Below, in pieces: positions 52,000-62,100 of a stretch of DNA of 64,000 nucleotides. This DNA is from Cyanobacteria bacterium SZAS-4. GTDB taxonomy: Bacteria > Cyanobacteriota > Vampirovibrionia > Obscuribacterales > Obscuribacteraceae. Where the stretch lies: NCBI GenBank assembly GCA_018266255.1, contig JAFEAT010000001.1:1-64000 (forward strand). The letters are read 5' to 3'. The first letter of the stretch is position 1. Every line of letters begins with the position of its first letter. A program made the translations under genes and the position numbers. The notes beneath the pieces are model-generated. The model was given only the letters and a program-made list of their open reading frames with translations, made no database searches and was not told the origin of the DNA.

Positions 52000-53667
52000 C
52001 TATGTTGCTTGCTGAAGAACATTGATGTCGACCCAAAAATCCATCTTGCTGCCCCACTGGTTCGAGACTCGAACACGATGGTGAACGGGGTCATATTCTC
52101 GTATCGAAACGACGTGATCGAACTTACTTAACTTGCCATCAGATGTGGTGTGATTGTAAAAGAGCGGATCTTTTGAATCGACGCAAAGAATCAGTGGTTG
52201 CTTTGCTTCGTTGTCGCGAATCCATTTTTCCAACTCGGCTGGAGTTTTAAAGTCTTCTTTGACTACGTTGTAATCCCCATTTACAGAGTGATTCATTTTT
52301 TCGATCTCTGCCATATTCGCGCCGGTGAAGGCAAATTTTTGACCGTTAATGGGATTAATCCATCCGTCGCCAGCGGCTCCTGGTCCACCGTTTGCGATAT
52401 ACAGCACCGGTGGATTATTCCGCGAACCTAAATCACTCAAAACAGAGGCCTGGAATATTTGAGAAGCATATGAGCGTTGGTTACTTCCGTCATTTTTGCC
52501 ATTCCTGGCTTCTAAATCTGGTCGTAACGCATCTGGATGCATGACCACTTCTTTGCCATCCAAAGATGTGAATCGTCCATTAATAAGGCTATCGGCAATG
52601 ATCTGTGCAGCTCTCGACGGATTGTTGTTGAAGCTTCGCTCTTCAACGGCAGTGACATTGCAGGTGCCATGATGTCCTTGATTGCAATAGTAATCAGGCT
52701 GAGTTGTGTTTCGCAAGATACCGAGTGCGGCAAGCTCTCTAGCATGCTCTTCATACTTCGGATTAAGAACATGACTCTTCGTCTCGAGGAGCCGTGTTAC
52801 TTGATCAAGAGTTTCAGTGATTTCTTTATTGCTCAGACCTCTTTCGTGACAGCCTTCAATCATTTCAGCGCGAGATTTTCTAAACGTTTCTTGCTGCTTC
52901 GGGCTCATGCCCGCCAGTGCTTTCTCAAAACGAGTATTTGCAATGTCTAAGTTTGGGCTCGGAGCAAAGTGTTCGGAAGGTGTTGCGTGGTCGTTAGGTT
53001 TGACTGGTAAGTGTAATTCTTGCGGCTGCATCTGCTGATGGAAGAATTCATGACCTCCGCCGTGGGCCGGTGAATGATCGCCGTGGTGCGGGATATGCAA
53101 CTGAAGGTGCGGCCGCCCTGAATGCGGGACAAGCAACTCAACATGAGGTCTCCCGGGGATGTGCAACTGCCCGTGTGGGATGTGTAACTGTCCGTGCTGG
53201 AAATGAAATGACTTATCGTGGTGTCCATCAGCGTCGTGCGAACGCTTCTGCGATTCTTTGGAGGAGCGGTTGATCTCATCGAAAGCGGACTTCTGCATGT
53301 CGCTTTTATCTGCAGAGAGACCTTCTCGTTGCAATCCCTTTTCATCAACAACAAACGACTTCTCACCAGAACGGTCTACCTTTTCTGAAACAAGTTCAGC
53401 ACTTCTGCGCAGAGCTTCTTTATATTCTGGTGACGATTCATCATCTCTGATGATTGGCCGCCCCCATTTGCGGGGCGAATCCGACTCGATTTGGAGTGGC
53501 TCAAATGTCAACCAGGCTATGTTGTTTTCGGCTTGTTTAGCGGCATACGGCGACCAACTGACATTGCTTTCCATTTTGAAAAGATCTTGTATCAGATTTT
53601 GTGCCTGGTCGTAGTCGCTCGTAGGTTTAAGCGCAGCATCATTTGCATTGTCCGATTTGAAAGGCAT
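52000..53667 (-). CDS. Papain-like cysteine protease with His-rich repeats, 555 aa
   Basis: The C-terminal domain shows a papain-type active site: YYCNQGHHGTCNVTAVE gives Q330 and C336, six residues apart as in papain (Q19, C25). FDHVVSIREYD gives H518 and VSNQWGS gives N536. Residues 146-210 are a His-rich region with tandem GQLHIP and GRPH(V/L) units (HGQLHIPHGQLHIPG) that could bind metal. Residues 245-300 are helical. No signal peptide. Such architectures fit self-processing effectors or peptidases with a regulatory prodomain; substrate unknown. It begins with ATG 53667 and is followed by 51239-51991. Confidence 0.75.
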   Translation of the reverse strand: MPFKSDNANDAALKPTSDYDQAQNLIQDLFKMESNVSWSPYAAKQAENNIAWLTFEPLQIESDSPRKWGRPIIRDDESSPEYKEALRRSAELVSEKVDRSGEKSFVVDEKGLQREGLSADKSDMQKSAFDEINRSSKESQKRSHDADGHHDKSFHFQHGQLHIPHGQLHIPGRPHVELLVPHSGRPHLQLHIPHHGDHSPAHGGGHEFFHQQMQPQELHLPVKPNDHATPSEHFAPSPNLDIANTRFEKALAGMSPKQQETFRKSRAEMIEGCHERGLSNKEITETLDQVTRLLETKSHVLNPKYEEHARELAALGILRNTTQPDYYCNQGHHGTCNVTAVEERSFNNNPSRAAQIIADSLINGRFTSLDGKEVVMHPDALRPDLEARNGKNDGSNQRSYASQIFQASVLSDLGSRNNPPVLYIANGGPGAAGDGWINPINGQKFAFTGANMAEIEKMNHSVNGDYNVVKEDFKTPAELEKWIRDNEAKQPLILCVDSKDPLFYNHTTSDGKLSKFDHVVSIREYDPVHHRVRVSNQWGSKMDFWVDINVLQQAT

Positions 53668-54027
53668 AGTAGTAATTCCTTTTTGAAAAAGGCGAGAATC
53701 GTCGCACCAAATAAGCGCTTGAACATCAATCGAATTAGTTGATTGATCTCTAGCTAACGGTACTGACAGTTGTGCAGGAAGAGGGCGTTTTTGGGCAGAG
53801 GCAGTTTTGGGAGGAGGCGGTCAGGGAGGGGCGGGCTAAACGAACTTCGCTAGGGGGGGGAAGGCAAACCATCACAGGGGTGAAGTCTTGACTTCAGGGT
53901 TACAGCTTAAAACGCCAACATCACAATTGCGTTGCAAGCCAGCAGCATATTCCTTGATAAAATCTGGTGGCGCAGCGCGAGGAACTCCAGCGATGGTGGT
54001 CACTGCAATAGAAACTGGTAAATAAGC
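53668..54027. other. Intergenic region with G-rich tract and palindrome
   Basis: No convincing gene. A purine-rich stretch at 53800-53860 has several G3-G4 runs (GGGAGGAGGCGG, GGGAGGGGCGGG) and an 8-G run at 53853-53860, so a G-quadruplex is possible. TGAAGTC-TT-GACTTCA (53881-53896) is a perfect 7-bp inverted repeat. An open minus-strand frame ending near 53877 has no start and is not called. Confidence 0.5.
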
Positions 54028-54723
54028 TTGGAGAGCTCCGTAGCAAATAGAATACGCAAACTAATAGCTTTGGCGACAGGCAATGCTAACGAACATGAAC
54101 GTCTAGTCGCGATGGAAGCCGCCCAAAAATTGCTCGACGAGCACAATTTGAGCATGTTCGACATTGAGGGCGAAGTCCATCGGGCCAGCGATGTCGATCA
54201 CAAAGCATTGAGAGAAATAAAGTTACAACCCTGGGTTCGCATCATTATGCATTGTGTTTGCAAGTTGTACAACACAACGTTCTTCATGAGAAAACATGCA
54301 GGGGAGTCGTATCATCCAGTTGTTATCGGAACGCCTGAAAACATCGAGGTCACGCTAGACATTGCTACCTGGCTTATAACTAGCATTACAAAGGAATCGA
54401 AGATTACATTCAAAATGCAGAAAGAACGTAACTCGTTCAAGCTAGGTGCTGCACAACGATTGTTCGAGCGAGTCGAAGAATTGTTGACCAAGCCTGCCGA
54501 AACTACAAGTGGTGCCAAAAGTACTCAGCTTTCAGTGGTGCGCAATGCGCTACAAGTTGCCAATCAAGAGTATCTGCAGCAACTCCTTCCAAACGCTCGT
54601 ACCAACCGAACACGACCGCTCTACAGTTCCAACGCTGGTTATTCAGCCGGTCGAGAATTTGGCAATTCGATGTCTCTCGATAAGCAAATCAAATCAAATC
54701 CAGAACCGCAACCAGACTCATAA
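54028..54723 (+). CDS. DUF2786 protein
   Basis: The N-terminus RIRKLIALATGNANEHERLV, AMEAAQKLLDEHNLSMFDIE is the DUF2786 signature (a short helical domain with a KLLAKHNL-type end). It is followed by a domain like those usually paired with it (PWVRIIMHCVCKLYNTTFFM, FKLGAAQRLFERVEELL). The family is common in phages and bacteria and of unknown function, possibly nucleic-acid associated. The start is TTG 54028 without a clear Shine-Dalgarno. Its stop overlaps the convergent gene by 6 bp. Confidence 0.8.
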   Translation: MESSVANRIRKLIALATGNANEHERLVAMEAAQKLLDEHNLSMFDIEGEVHRASDVDHKALREIKLQPWVRIIMHCVCKLYNTTFFMRKHAGESYHPVVIGTPENIEVTLDIATWLITSITKESKITFKMQKERNSFKLGAAQRLFERVEELLTKPAETTSGAKSTQLSVVRNALQVANQEYLQQLLPNARTNRTRPLYSSNAGYSAGREFGNSMSLDKQIKSNPEPQPDS

Positions 54724-55521
54724 TTTACCGTCACTGTCCTTGTGCTTCGGCTTATTTAGTATCTCAGCGTTGACTTTAGTTTCGATTTCCTCAGCCGTAA
54801 CTTCCGGGCAACCAAGCTTCTTTCTAAGCGCATTTACTTTGTCGATGGCTTGCTCTCCGCTGTGTCCGAACGTAGCTTCGAACTTGTGACCCTTATCGTC
54901 GGTGAGGTCGGCAAATCCAGTTGTTAGGGAAGTTGTTGTGAAATGACCGCGCATGTGGCGACCGTCTTCGCATTTCACATGGATGTAGCCGCGCTGCCCC
55001 GCGCCATTGCCTTTGAACGGAACGTGCGTGACTTGACCAACTCCATGGCATTTGCAACCGTTGGCGCTGTTGAAGTCGACAGAGGCTCGCCCGAGCAGCG
55101 GGTTGTCTTGAATCAGTCCGTAAAAGAATTCGCAGTCGGATGCATTTTGCGCGGAGAAGTAATAACGCAGTTTCCAAAATGAAGGACCATGCTTTAGCCA
55201 GAACCAGTGTTTCTTCACTTTTTCTGGAGCAGAGGTTTCCAGATCAGACTCATCGTATATATTTGTCTTGGCACTACCAGTGGTGTCGCCTGTTTTCGAC
55301 ACGCTTGAATTTTTAACTGATGTGTCTATTGCTGGTACGTCTATTGTTTTCGAGTTTATCGATTCAGGATCCGATTTCGCTGCGGAATTTGCTGTCGCAC
55401 TCGCGTTCCCATCGGACGCTGGCTCTGTCGACGTGATGGGTTCCGCGATAGCCGCTGCTGCATGACACACGAAAAGCATCATCGCGCCCAAAAACAAGAT
55501 TGACTTAACTTTGATTGGCAT
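54718..55521 (-). CDS. Exported hypothetical protein, 267 aa
   Basis: Signal peptide MPIKVKSILFLGAMMLFVCH with likely cleavage near AAAAIAEP. Residues 27-95 are a Ser/Thr/Asp-rich linker. The rest is a compact domain with FWKLRYYFSAQNASDCEFFY, CKCHGVGQVTHVPFKGNG and YIHVKCEDGRHMRGHFTTTS, including a CxC-H-type cluster (NGCKCHGVGQ) that could bind metal or haem. No family recognised. It is divergent from engB. Confidence 0.7.
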   Translation of the reverse strand: MPIKVKSILFLGAMMLFVCHAAAAIAEPITSTEPASDGNASATANSAAKSDPESINSKTIDVPAIDTSVKNSSVSKTGDTTGSAKTNIYDESDLETSAPEKVKKHWFWLKHGPSFWKLRYYFSAQNASDCEFFYGLIQDNPLLGRASVDFNSANGCKCHGVGQVTHVPFKGNGAGQRGYIHVKCEDGRHMRGHFTTTSLTTGFADLTDDKGHKFEATFGHSGEQAIDKVNALRKKLGCPEVTAEEIETKVNAEILNKPKHKDSDGKL

Positions 55522-55677
55522 TGGTTACTAGCTGATGAATTCGAACTCCGTAACACTATTCTCACACGTTGAGGCTCTGTGCATGGAATTAAATGACGCA
55601 AGGTGACACAATAACCACGGACTACCGCGCAAATATGCGGCAATCCCCTATCGAACAATTCAGCCCTCATTTGAATT

Positions 55678-56361
55678 ATGGCAAAAATCAATTTCAACAC
55701 AGCAAAGTTTCTAATCAGCGCACCCAGCCTGAAGCAGTGTCCTCCCGAACGAGGCGCTGAGGTGGCGTTTGCCGGGCGCTCGAATGCGGGTAAATCCAGC
55801 GCGCTCAACACACTTACCAACAACAAGAAGCTCTCGCGCACCAGTAAAACTCCTGGGTGCACGCAGTTGATCAACTTCTTTCAGTTGAACAATTCGCCTG
55901 ACCTGCGGCTTGTAGACCTACCTGGCTATGGCTATGCCCAGGTCTCGAAGACAATGAAAAACAAATGGCAAGAGCACTTATCCGAATATCTGAATGAAAG
56001 AAAAAGCTTGAAAGGGCTCATTCTTGCTATGGACATTCGACATCCGATGCAAGAGTTCGACCTGATGATGATCAACTGGGCAGTAGAATCTGAATTGCCT
56101 CTGCATACGCTGCTAACCAAGGGCGACAAGCTATCACGGGGCGCAGCCCAGAGCACTCTGCTGCAGTTTCGAAAAAGTCTCAAAGAGTCTGGCTTCGATC
56201 GGTATGTCACTGGACAAATTTTTTCCTCACCAAATCGCGACGGCGTCGACGAACTCGCAAGACAAATCTCAACTTGGCTGCAGCCAGGCGACAAACCGGT
56301 TAAAATAGCCGACAAGCAACCGCTATCGAATTCAAATGACGACGAATTTCCAGAACTCTAG
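55678..56361 (+). CDS. engB: Ribosome biogenesis GTPase EngB (YihA/YsxC)
   Basis: This essential TrmE-Era-type GTPase is needed for late assembly of the large ribosomal subunit. The 227 residues show G1 GRSNAGKSS (33-41), G2 KTPGCTQ (57-63), G3 DLPGYGYA (80-87), G4 TKGD (147-150, usually TKxD) and G5 near VTGQIFSSP. The C-terminal tail is extended by about 25 residues compared with typical members. Its end overlaps the downstream M15 peptidase gene by 26 bp in another frame. ATG 55678 gives the normal N-terminus. Confidence 0.95.
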   Translation: MAKINFNTAKFLISAPSLKQCPPERGAEVAFAGRSNAGKSSALNTLTNNKKLSRTSKTPGCTQLINFFQLNNSPDLRLVDLPGYGYAQVSKTMKNKWQEHLSEYLNERKSLKGLILAMDIRHPMQEFDLMMINWAVESELPLHTLLTKGDKLSRGAAQSTLLQFRKSLKESGFDRYVTGQIFSSPNRDGVDELARQISTWLQPGDKPVKIADKQPLSNSNDDEFPEL

Positions 56362-57043
56362 ATTTGTTTTTCTTCTCTACTGTGTCGCGACAATCCTTCT
56401 TCTCGGCGCGCAGGGAACCAGTTCAGCAGCCGCAGACCAAATATGTGACCCTTGCACGAAGCTGAATGTCGACGTTATTCCGCCGCCGGCAACTAAACCG
56501 ATGCCATTGGATTCCGTTAAAGACCGAGATCCAGAGCTGTTCAAGCAGATACAGGCGAAAGTGACTGACCCACGCTACACGGGTGAGTTAGGCAACATCA
56601 CTATTTCCACCCATGACAAAGACGGTCGCGTAAATGGATGCGTATTCCTACAGAACGTTCCATACTGGGAATCTGGACCAGCAGCACAAGCACTGGTGGA
56701 CGTAAACCGAGAACTTGCGAAACGAGGAAAGAAGTTAGAGGCTGATCCACTGAACGGCGCAGGACGAACACTTGGTCAGGAAGAATCAATTGCCTGGCGC
56801 AACTCTGGTATTCACGCCAAAGTCGGAAAATCAAATCATGGATTCGGTAACGCCATAGACTTCAAACTAGACCCAGACCCTAATGCGAAGCAACAGGTAT
56901 GGGATGACCCATTTGTCAACGCGACTCTGCATGCGCACGGCTGGCGGCAAGGAGACACGTGGGGTCCGATCAAGAATGACGAGCATCACTGGAGTTTCGT
57001 CGGTCCAGGACCGGCGGTAGATGGACCGCCACCGTCGCCATAG
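56336..57043 (+). CDS. Exported M15-family D-alanyl-D-alanine carboxypeptidase-like enzyme
   Basis: The signal peptide [20 protein letters not shown] is cleaved near SSAAA. The C-terminal half is a peptidase M15 domain: [11 protein letters not shown] supplies zinc ligands H168 and D175, and DEHHWSF supplies catalytic E216 and the third ligand H218. Such enzymes trim peptidoglycan stem peptides (VanY/endolysin type). The ATG lies inside engB (26-bp overlap), so translation is probably coupled. The last residues are Pro-rich ([11 protein letters not shown]). Confidence 0.92.
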   Translation: MTTNFQNSRFVFLLYCVATILLLGAQGTSSAAADQICDPCTKLNVDVIPPPATKPMPLDSVKDRDPELFKQIQAKVTDPRYTGELGNITISTHDKDGRVNGCVFLQNVPYWESGPAAQALVDVNRELAKRGKKLEADPLNGAGRTLGQEESIAWRNSGIHAKVGKSNHGFGNAIDFKLDPDPNAKQQVWDDPFVNATLHAHGWRQGDTWGPIKNDEHHWSFVGPGPAVDGPPPSP

Positions 57044-57167
57044 CACACTCGCAAGCGCGCGTAAAACAAGCGGATTCATCGAGTGTCTATTTCGCTAGTT
57101 ATTGAAGTGAACATAACAAACCGGGTAATCAGCGTCGTCGCCGAAAAATTGATAGCTAAAAGAGTTG

Positions 57168-57443
57168 CTATCTATTTTTGCGCAGATCAACACCTGTCAC
57201 AAGGTCCCCAATTGCTATTGGTTGTCTAACTAAGCGAACTCCCGACGATAATGGGTTGATCTCACGCACTAAAATTTCTCCAGAACCAGATGAGAGGCTA
57301 TAAATTCTCGCCTTGCGCGCCTCGACGTGGTGAGAGCCCACCGTGCAGTTGTCGCTTTCTGGGTTTACATGCGTTCTGGGGCGTGCAGAAGTGAATAATA
57401 CGATCGCGCCACAACTGAGTGCACCAACCTCGATATTGAGGCT
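57168..57443 (-). pseudogene. Open frame without proper start, possible gene remnant
   Basis: The 57044-57489 intergenic stretch has a minus-strand frame open for 91 codons between stops. It contains plausible protein text (ARIYSLSSGSGEILVREINP and IAIGDLVTGVDLRKNR). No ATG exists; the first usable start is GTG 57341 without a ribosome site. It may be a decayed gene or chance. Confidence 0.25.
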
Positions 57444-57483
57444 CTAAAAGTGTGACAAAATAGCCTCATTGTAATATCGAGGC
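57428..57483 (+). promoter_or_regulatory. Competing short hairpins over the ribosome site of the NagX-like gene
   Basis: CCTC (57428-57431) can pair with GAGG (57438-57441). GAGGC (57438-57442) can instead pair with GCCTC (57463-57467), which in turn can pair with GAGGC (57479-57483). That last GAGG is the Shine-Dalgarno of the GTG start at 57490. The three pairings exclude one another, as in a translational switch. They could equally be protein operators. Confidence 0.4.
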
Positions 57484-57489
57484 AAATCT

Positions 57490-58590
57490 GTGACAGAGCA
57501 GCCGGCGAAGCGATTCCTTCCTCTAGACGTGTTTAGAGGCATGACCGTGTGTTTCATGATTGTTGTCAACACACCGGGCACATGGAAATTCGTCTATCCG
57601 CCTCTAGATCATGCAAAGTGGCACGGCTTCACACCGACTGATTTAGTATTTCCGTCTTTCTTATTTGCCGTTGGAAATGCGCTCAGTTTCACGATGAGTA
57701 AATACGAGGCTAAAGGCAACCGCGCAGTCCTTCTTAAAACACTTAAGCGAACCGCGATCATATTTTTCATCGGCTTCATGTTGCTCTGGTTGCCTTTCAA
57801 CAAGACACTGGACCACACACGTATTCCTGGTGTGCTGCAACGAATCGCATTGTGTTACTGCGGTGCGTCTTTGATGATTCATTATTTGCCTCGCAAAGCA
57901 GTGATCGCCTTGTCGGTAATATTTTTGCTCGGCTATTGGGCGATTTTGTATTTCTTCGGCGCACCCGGAGACCCCTACAGCTTGCAAGGGAACGCAGTGC
58001 TTCCGCTCGACCGACTCTTGCTTGGAGAAGCGCACATGTACAAGGGAGAAGGCATCCCCTTTGACCCGGAAGGAATTCTCAGCACGATACCAGCGGTGGT
58101 GAATGTAATCGCCGGGTATTACACTGGTTGTTTTGTTCAAAAGCACGCAGAGAAAAATGAGGCATTGGGTAAGCTTGCTGGTGCCGGCGTTGCGCTCATA
58201 GCTCTAGCGCAACTTTGGAACGTTGTTTTTCCGATCAACAAGAAACTCTGGACAAGCTCTTATGTTTTGCAAACCGTCGGAATTGATCTTCTCATTTTGG
58301 TAGCATTGATCGCAGTAATCGATCGTTTACACTGGGTAAAGTGGACGGAATTTTTCACGGTCTTTGGAAAAAACACACTGTTCATCTACGTCGTCAGTGA
58401 TCTGCTAGTGATCGCGATGCTCCACACATACGTCGCGGCTGACACCAATGTTTATCGATTTCTCAACGAGCGCGTTCAATCTGTGTTTCCTGGTGAATTC
58501 GGTTCTTTACTGTTCGGCATAGTCGCGATGCTGTTGTGCTGGGGTATCTGCAAGATTCTGGACTGGAAGAAGATTTACATCAAGGTGTAA
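57490..58590 (+). CDS. NagX-like heparan-alpha-glucosaminide N-acetyltransferase family membrane protein
   Basis: This 366-residue multi-pass membrane protein starts at GTG 57490 (GAGG upstream). The N-terminus RFLPLDVFRGMTVCFMIVVN and WHGFTPTDLVFPSFLFAVGN are hallmarks of the DUF5009/HGSNAT-NagX family. About nine to ten membrane helices follow. Relatives transfer acetyl groups to glucosamine residues across the membrane. In bacteria the substrate is usually a cell-wall amino sugar or N-acetylglucosamine oligomer, not established here. No nag genes are adjacent. Confidence 0.9.
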   Translation: MTEQPAKRFLPLDVFRGMTVCFMIVVNTPGTWKFVYPPLDHAKWHGFTPTDLVFPSFLFAVGNALSFTMSKYEAKGNRAVLLKTLKRTAIIFFIGFMLLWLPFNKTLDHTRIPGVLQRIALCYCGASLMIHYLPRKAVIALSVIFLLGYWAILYFFGAPGDPYSLQGNAVLPLDRLLLGEAHMYKGEGIPFDPEGILSTIPAVVNVIAGYYTGCFVQKHAEKNEALGKLAGAGVALIALAQLWNVVFPINKKLWTSSYVLQTVGIDLLILVALIAVIDRLHWVKWTEFFTVFGKNTLFIYVVSDLLVIAMLHTYVAADTNVYRFLNERVQSVFPGEFGSLLFGIVAMLLCWGICKILDWKKIYIKV

Positions 58591-58604
58591 GGTTACCAAT
58601 TCAA

Positions 58605-59124
58605 TTGAAAAGATTGGCATTTAAGATTTGGATTTCATCTGCACTTTTTGCGGCAATAATTTGTTCGTCGAAAGAGTGCATCTATGCAAAGCAGATGCTG
58701 TCGACTCAGGGCATTCCATCATCGCCAGACAGCAGCAACTGGAGCGAAGTTATCTACAGGTGACATCAAAGTCATAAGAGGCCTGTATGCTGATCCATTT
58801 TTAGGAAAGGCAGTTGCTGAATCATTCGCGAACGCAGCATTCGTCAACAAAGAATACGACAAAGCGTATGCAATGCTAAGCGCGAAACAACGGGCGAGTA
58901 TTAACCCAAATCAATTTCAGCAATCGATAGAAGAAGCTCATGCAAACCTGCATCCACTGTCAGTTGCGGTAAACCATTTTGAAAGAACATACCAGAGAAC
59001 TCGGAGTAATTTTGCACTGGTCGGCGACAATCAAGCAGAGAAATTTTATTACCACATTTCTATTGTGATTGAACCGAACGAAGAATTCAAAGTTGAGCAG
59101 TGGAATCGAATCCGGGCTAACTGA
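58605..59124 (+). pseudogene. Exported protein split by a frameshift
   Basis: A TTG at 58605 starts a signal peptide (LKRLAFKIWISSALFAAIIC) that runs in one frame to a stop at 58763 (NWSEVIYR). The neighbouring frame takes over with GDIKVIRGLYADPFLGKAVA and continues to 59124. The second part (FVNKEYDKAYAMLSAKQRAS) looks like a DUF3887-type small exported domain. One base lost near 58758 would explain both halves. The gene lies 14 bp after the NagX-like gene and may be its operon partner. A sequencing error cannot be excluded. Confidence 0.6.
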
Positions 59125-59157
59125 TCAAACAGATTGAGATTCAACGGTATCATTTAT

Positions 59158-62100
59158 TCACGGCTTTTTCTTGGGTGCCCACGAACGATAATGTCGCGCC
59201 TGCCGCTCTTTCTGTTCTGCTACCTTCACGGCTTCAAGTTTATCTAGCTCGTCTTGCTTGTTCAACTTTTGAAAAACCTTGTAGAGATCTGGATGCAAAT
59301 TGCTGAAGATATACAGCATGTCTTCGTATTGATGCATGACTTCAATTGCTGCGGCCAAAGCTTTGTAAGCGTCTTCATACTGATTAGCCAATATGTGAAC
59401 ATGCGCAATTTTTGCAAACGTCAACCCAACTCTGTAGTCGTCTTTACCAAATTGTTTTGTTTGAGCCGCGAGAATTTTGTTGAGATAGTGCAATTGATGC
59501 TGATTATCCGCTCCTGTCACATTAGACAATGAACTCTCAATTTGACTAATAACCTGCTCGCTTGACTCCACAGGATATGGACCACCGCCCATTCGGCATA
59601 CAAATACGTCGTGATTCGGCGGCGAATAAGACCCTAGCGTCAGATCGGTCTTCAATAATTGGTCCAGAATTGCATCTGCTTTTTCATAGTCTTTTTGCAT
59701 AAACAGATACAAGAAGTGATGGCTCATTTGTGCCTGAGAGGGAAGTCCTCCGGCACCAGCAATGGTATCAACCCGAGCTTGCGCTTCCCGCATAATTTCT
59801 TCTGCCTTTTCCGGTGCTCCAGCTTTGGCAATCTGCGACGGGAGTCCAGTATTCAAAAGTTCATGGAGTAGATGCCTCTTGGCGTGTGCTACCTGATATG
59901 CCGCAATACCCTTGCGTGCATCCGCCACGGCAGCATCTACCTTTTTAGCCTCTGCTTCTAAACTAGCCAGGCTAAGCCATAGCGCAGCCGCATCTTTGTT
60001 GTTGTTCTTGGTAGCCAACTCGGCCGCTTGTTTTGAGATAGCGATTCTGTCATCAAATTGCGTGTTTGCATTTACAGTTGCAGGCTTCCCAGTTTTACCT
60101 TTCGTCGCTGCAATTCTGGTCAGCTCCCCCTTAAGGTAGGATATTGAAGACAATTGCGTGGGCTTTTCAGGATCAGAGTCAGGCATAAGCGCAGCTGATT
60201 TTTGAAGCAGCACCAGTGCATCTTCCATGTTTGTTCTGATAACAAGATTTGACAATTCTCTGTACGTTTTCGCGAGCGTTGACGGATCATAGTCTTTGGC
60301 TTGCCCTGCGCATTCTATCGATTTGCGCAACATTGCTTGTCGCTGCTCGTCATTAAGATGGTTGCCACTCCATTTACCCGCTTCAAAATAATATTTAGCT
60401 GCACTCGCGTAGTTTTTGGATTTTTCGTTGAGTTGACCGGCGAGTGCAAACTCGCTGCCCGCGGGAATCTTCTTCAACTCAAGAGATTTTCCGATACTTT
60501 CAATCGCTTTGTCTTGGTGTCCATTTTTTGCGTAAAGTTCAGCAAGTTTAGTGCCGTAATCTGGACGATAGACTTGATAGCCCTTTGCCGTAGGTAACTT
60601 GGAAGCTTTCTCCAATACACTTATCGCTTGCTCACTTCGTCCACTGTTACTAAATACGCTTGCGAGATCGGAAACTTCTCCGGCCAACTCGCTTTCCAGG
60701 AGACTGGCATGATTGAAAGCGAGAGTCGCGTAGTTATCCGCATTTTTGAAGTCAGACAACTTCGCATAAATGCAAGCTGCGTTCATGTAGATCGCCGCCT
60801 GTTTGTCCGAAGAATCTGGGTTAGGCCCGCGATTATTGGTGTCAAGCTCCAAGAGGGCTTGGTCGACAAACAACTTTGCTCTTTTCGGCTCATCGGCAAG
60901 AAAGTAAGCTTCTGCAATTACGTTCAATCTATCAGCTGTTGACAAAGCGTTTCGACTGGAACGCAACGGTCCAGAACCCAAACGTTGCACCGCTAGCTCT
61001 CTCGGAAACTTACCGGATGTACTCGCTAAATTGTATATCCGCTCCGCATTCAGCATTAACCAGGCAGGATCATTTGAAGGTATTTCAGGGATTTTATTTT
61101 TAGCTGCTACCTCAAGTTGGCTCAAGTGCTTGTTTGCCTGGTCATACCAACCCCTATCGGCAAAGCCACGCACCAAGCGCAGATTAGTGCTGAAGAGATT
61201 TTGACGTAATGAATAAAACCACTTAGGTTGATAGCTTTCTCTATAAGCCACTATGAGTTCCTTAGCAACCGACTCAGCCTCAGTCTTTTTGTTTGCGCGA
61301 ATCAATTCAAAGCACTTTTTGGCAAGTTGGAATGAGTGCCTAAATGACGGCAGCGAACCGCTGAGGACAAATTCATCTTGATTTGAATAGCTCACTGCCT
61401 GTGGTGGCTTAGTTATTGACGTAGTATCGCGCAATGATTTTTCGGCAATTTCAACGTCGCTTAATTTTGGGAAAAATTCTGGAATGCGATTTATCAACTG
61501 TTGCTGTTTCGAAGAAAGTAGCTTGAAACTTGTTTTAATAGCTTCCAAGTCCTTTTCAGCCAGATCGCGTTTCCCCGCCAACCCTTCCAATCTTGCCCGT
61601 GAATAGAGTCCGAAAGCTATAGGTTGAATACCGCGATAGCTAGGAGGATAGTCTTTGGATTGATTACTAGCTACGACCTTTGTGTACAAATTCAAGGCTT
61701 TATCATTCAGTCCCAGAGACTCCAGATACTGTGCCAACCAGAAAGTGTCTTCATCAAATGAAGTTGCCTGCGCGACAACACCCGAAGATATATTTTCGGC
61801 CAAAACTTTGCTTGCATCTTGAGCTGATTTCGATGGAATCAACGAGTATGAACCAAGCACCGAAATCGGTTGGGGCAATCTGGGAGCCCTGGAAGTCGTC
61901 GGCGGACGCAGTAGATATTTGCATACAAACTCTGCATCAGCATTTTTGCCCAGCAATACCAAATCTTCGACAACAGCTCTCTCTCGATAAATAGTATTTG
62001 TATCTACTTGCTCCAACTTCATGAGCTCGATTGCATGTGACAAATATTTGTCGGCGGAATCGAAATCACCAATCGACAAACTTAGAAGCACGCAGTTCAT

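Noticed and set aside
53700..54050. Minus-strand frame overlapping the start of the DUF2786 gene
   Set aside because: It has coding-like text but no start codon, lies over a palindrome and G-rich repeat DNA, and overlaps a better-supported gene.
55521..55550. Fifth GTWAC box upstream of 54718-55521
   Set aside because: GGTTAC and GTAAC are present but about 27 bp apart, not 11, and no -10-like element fits.
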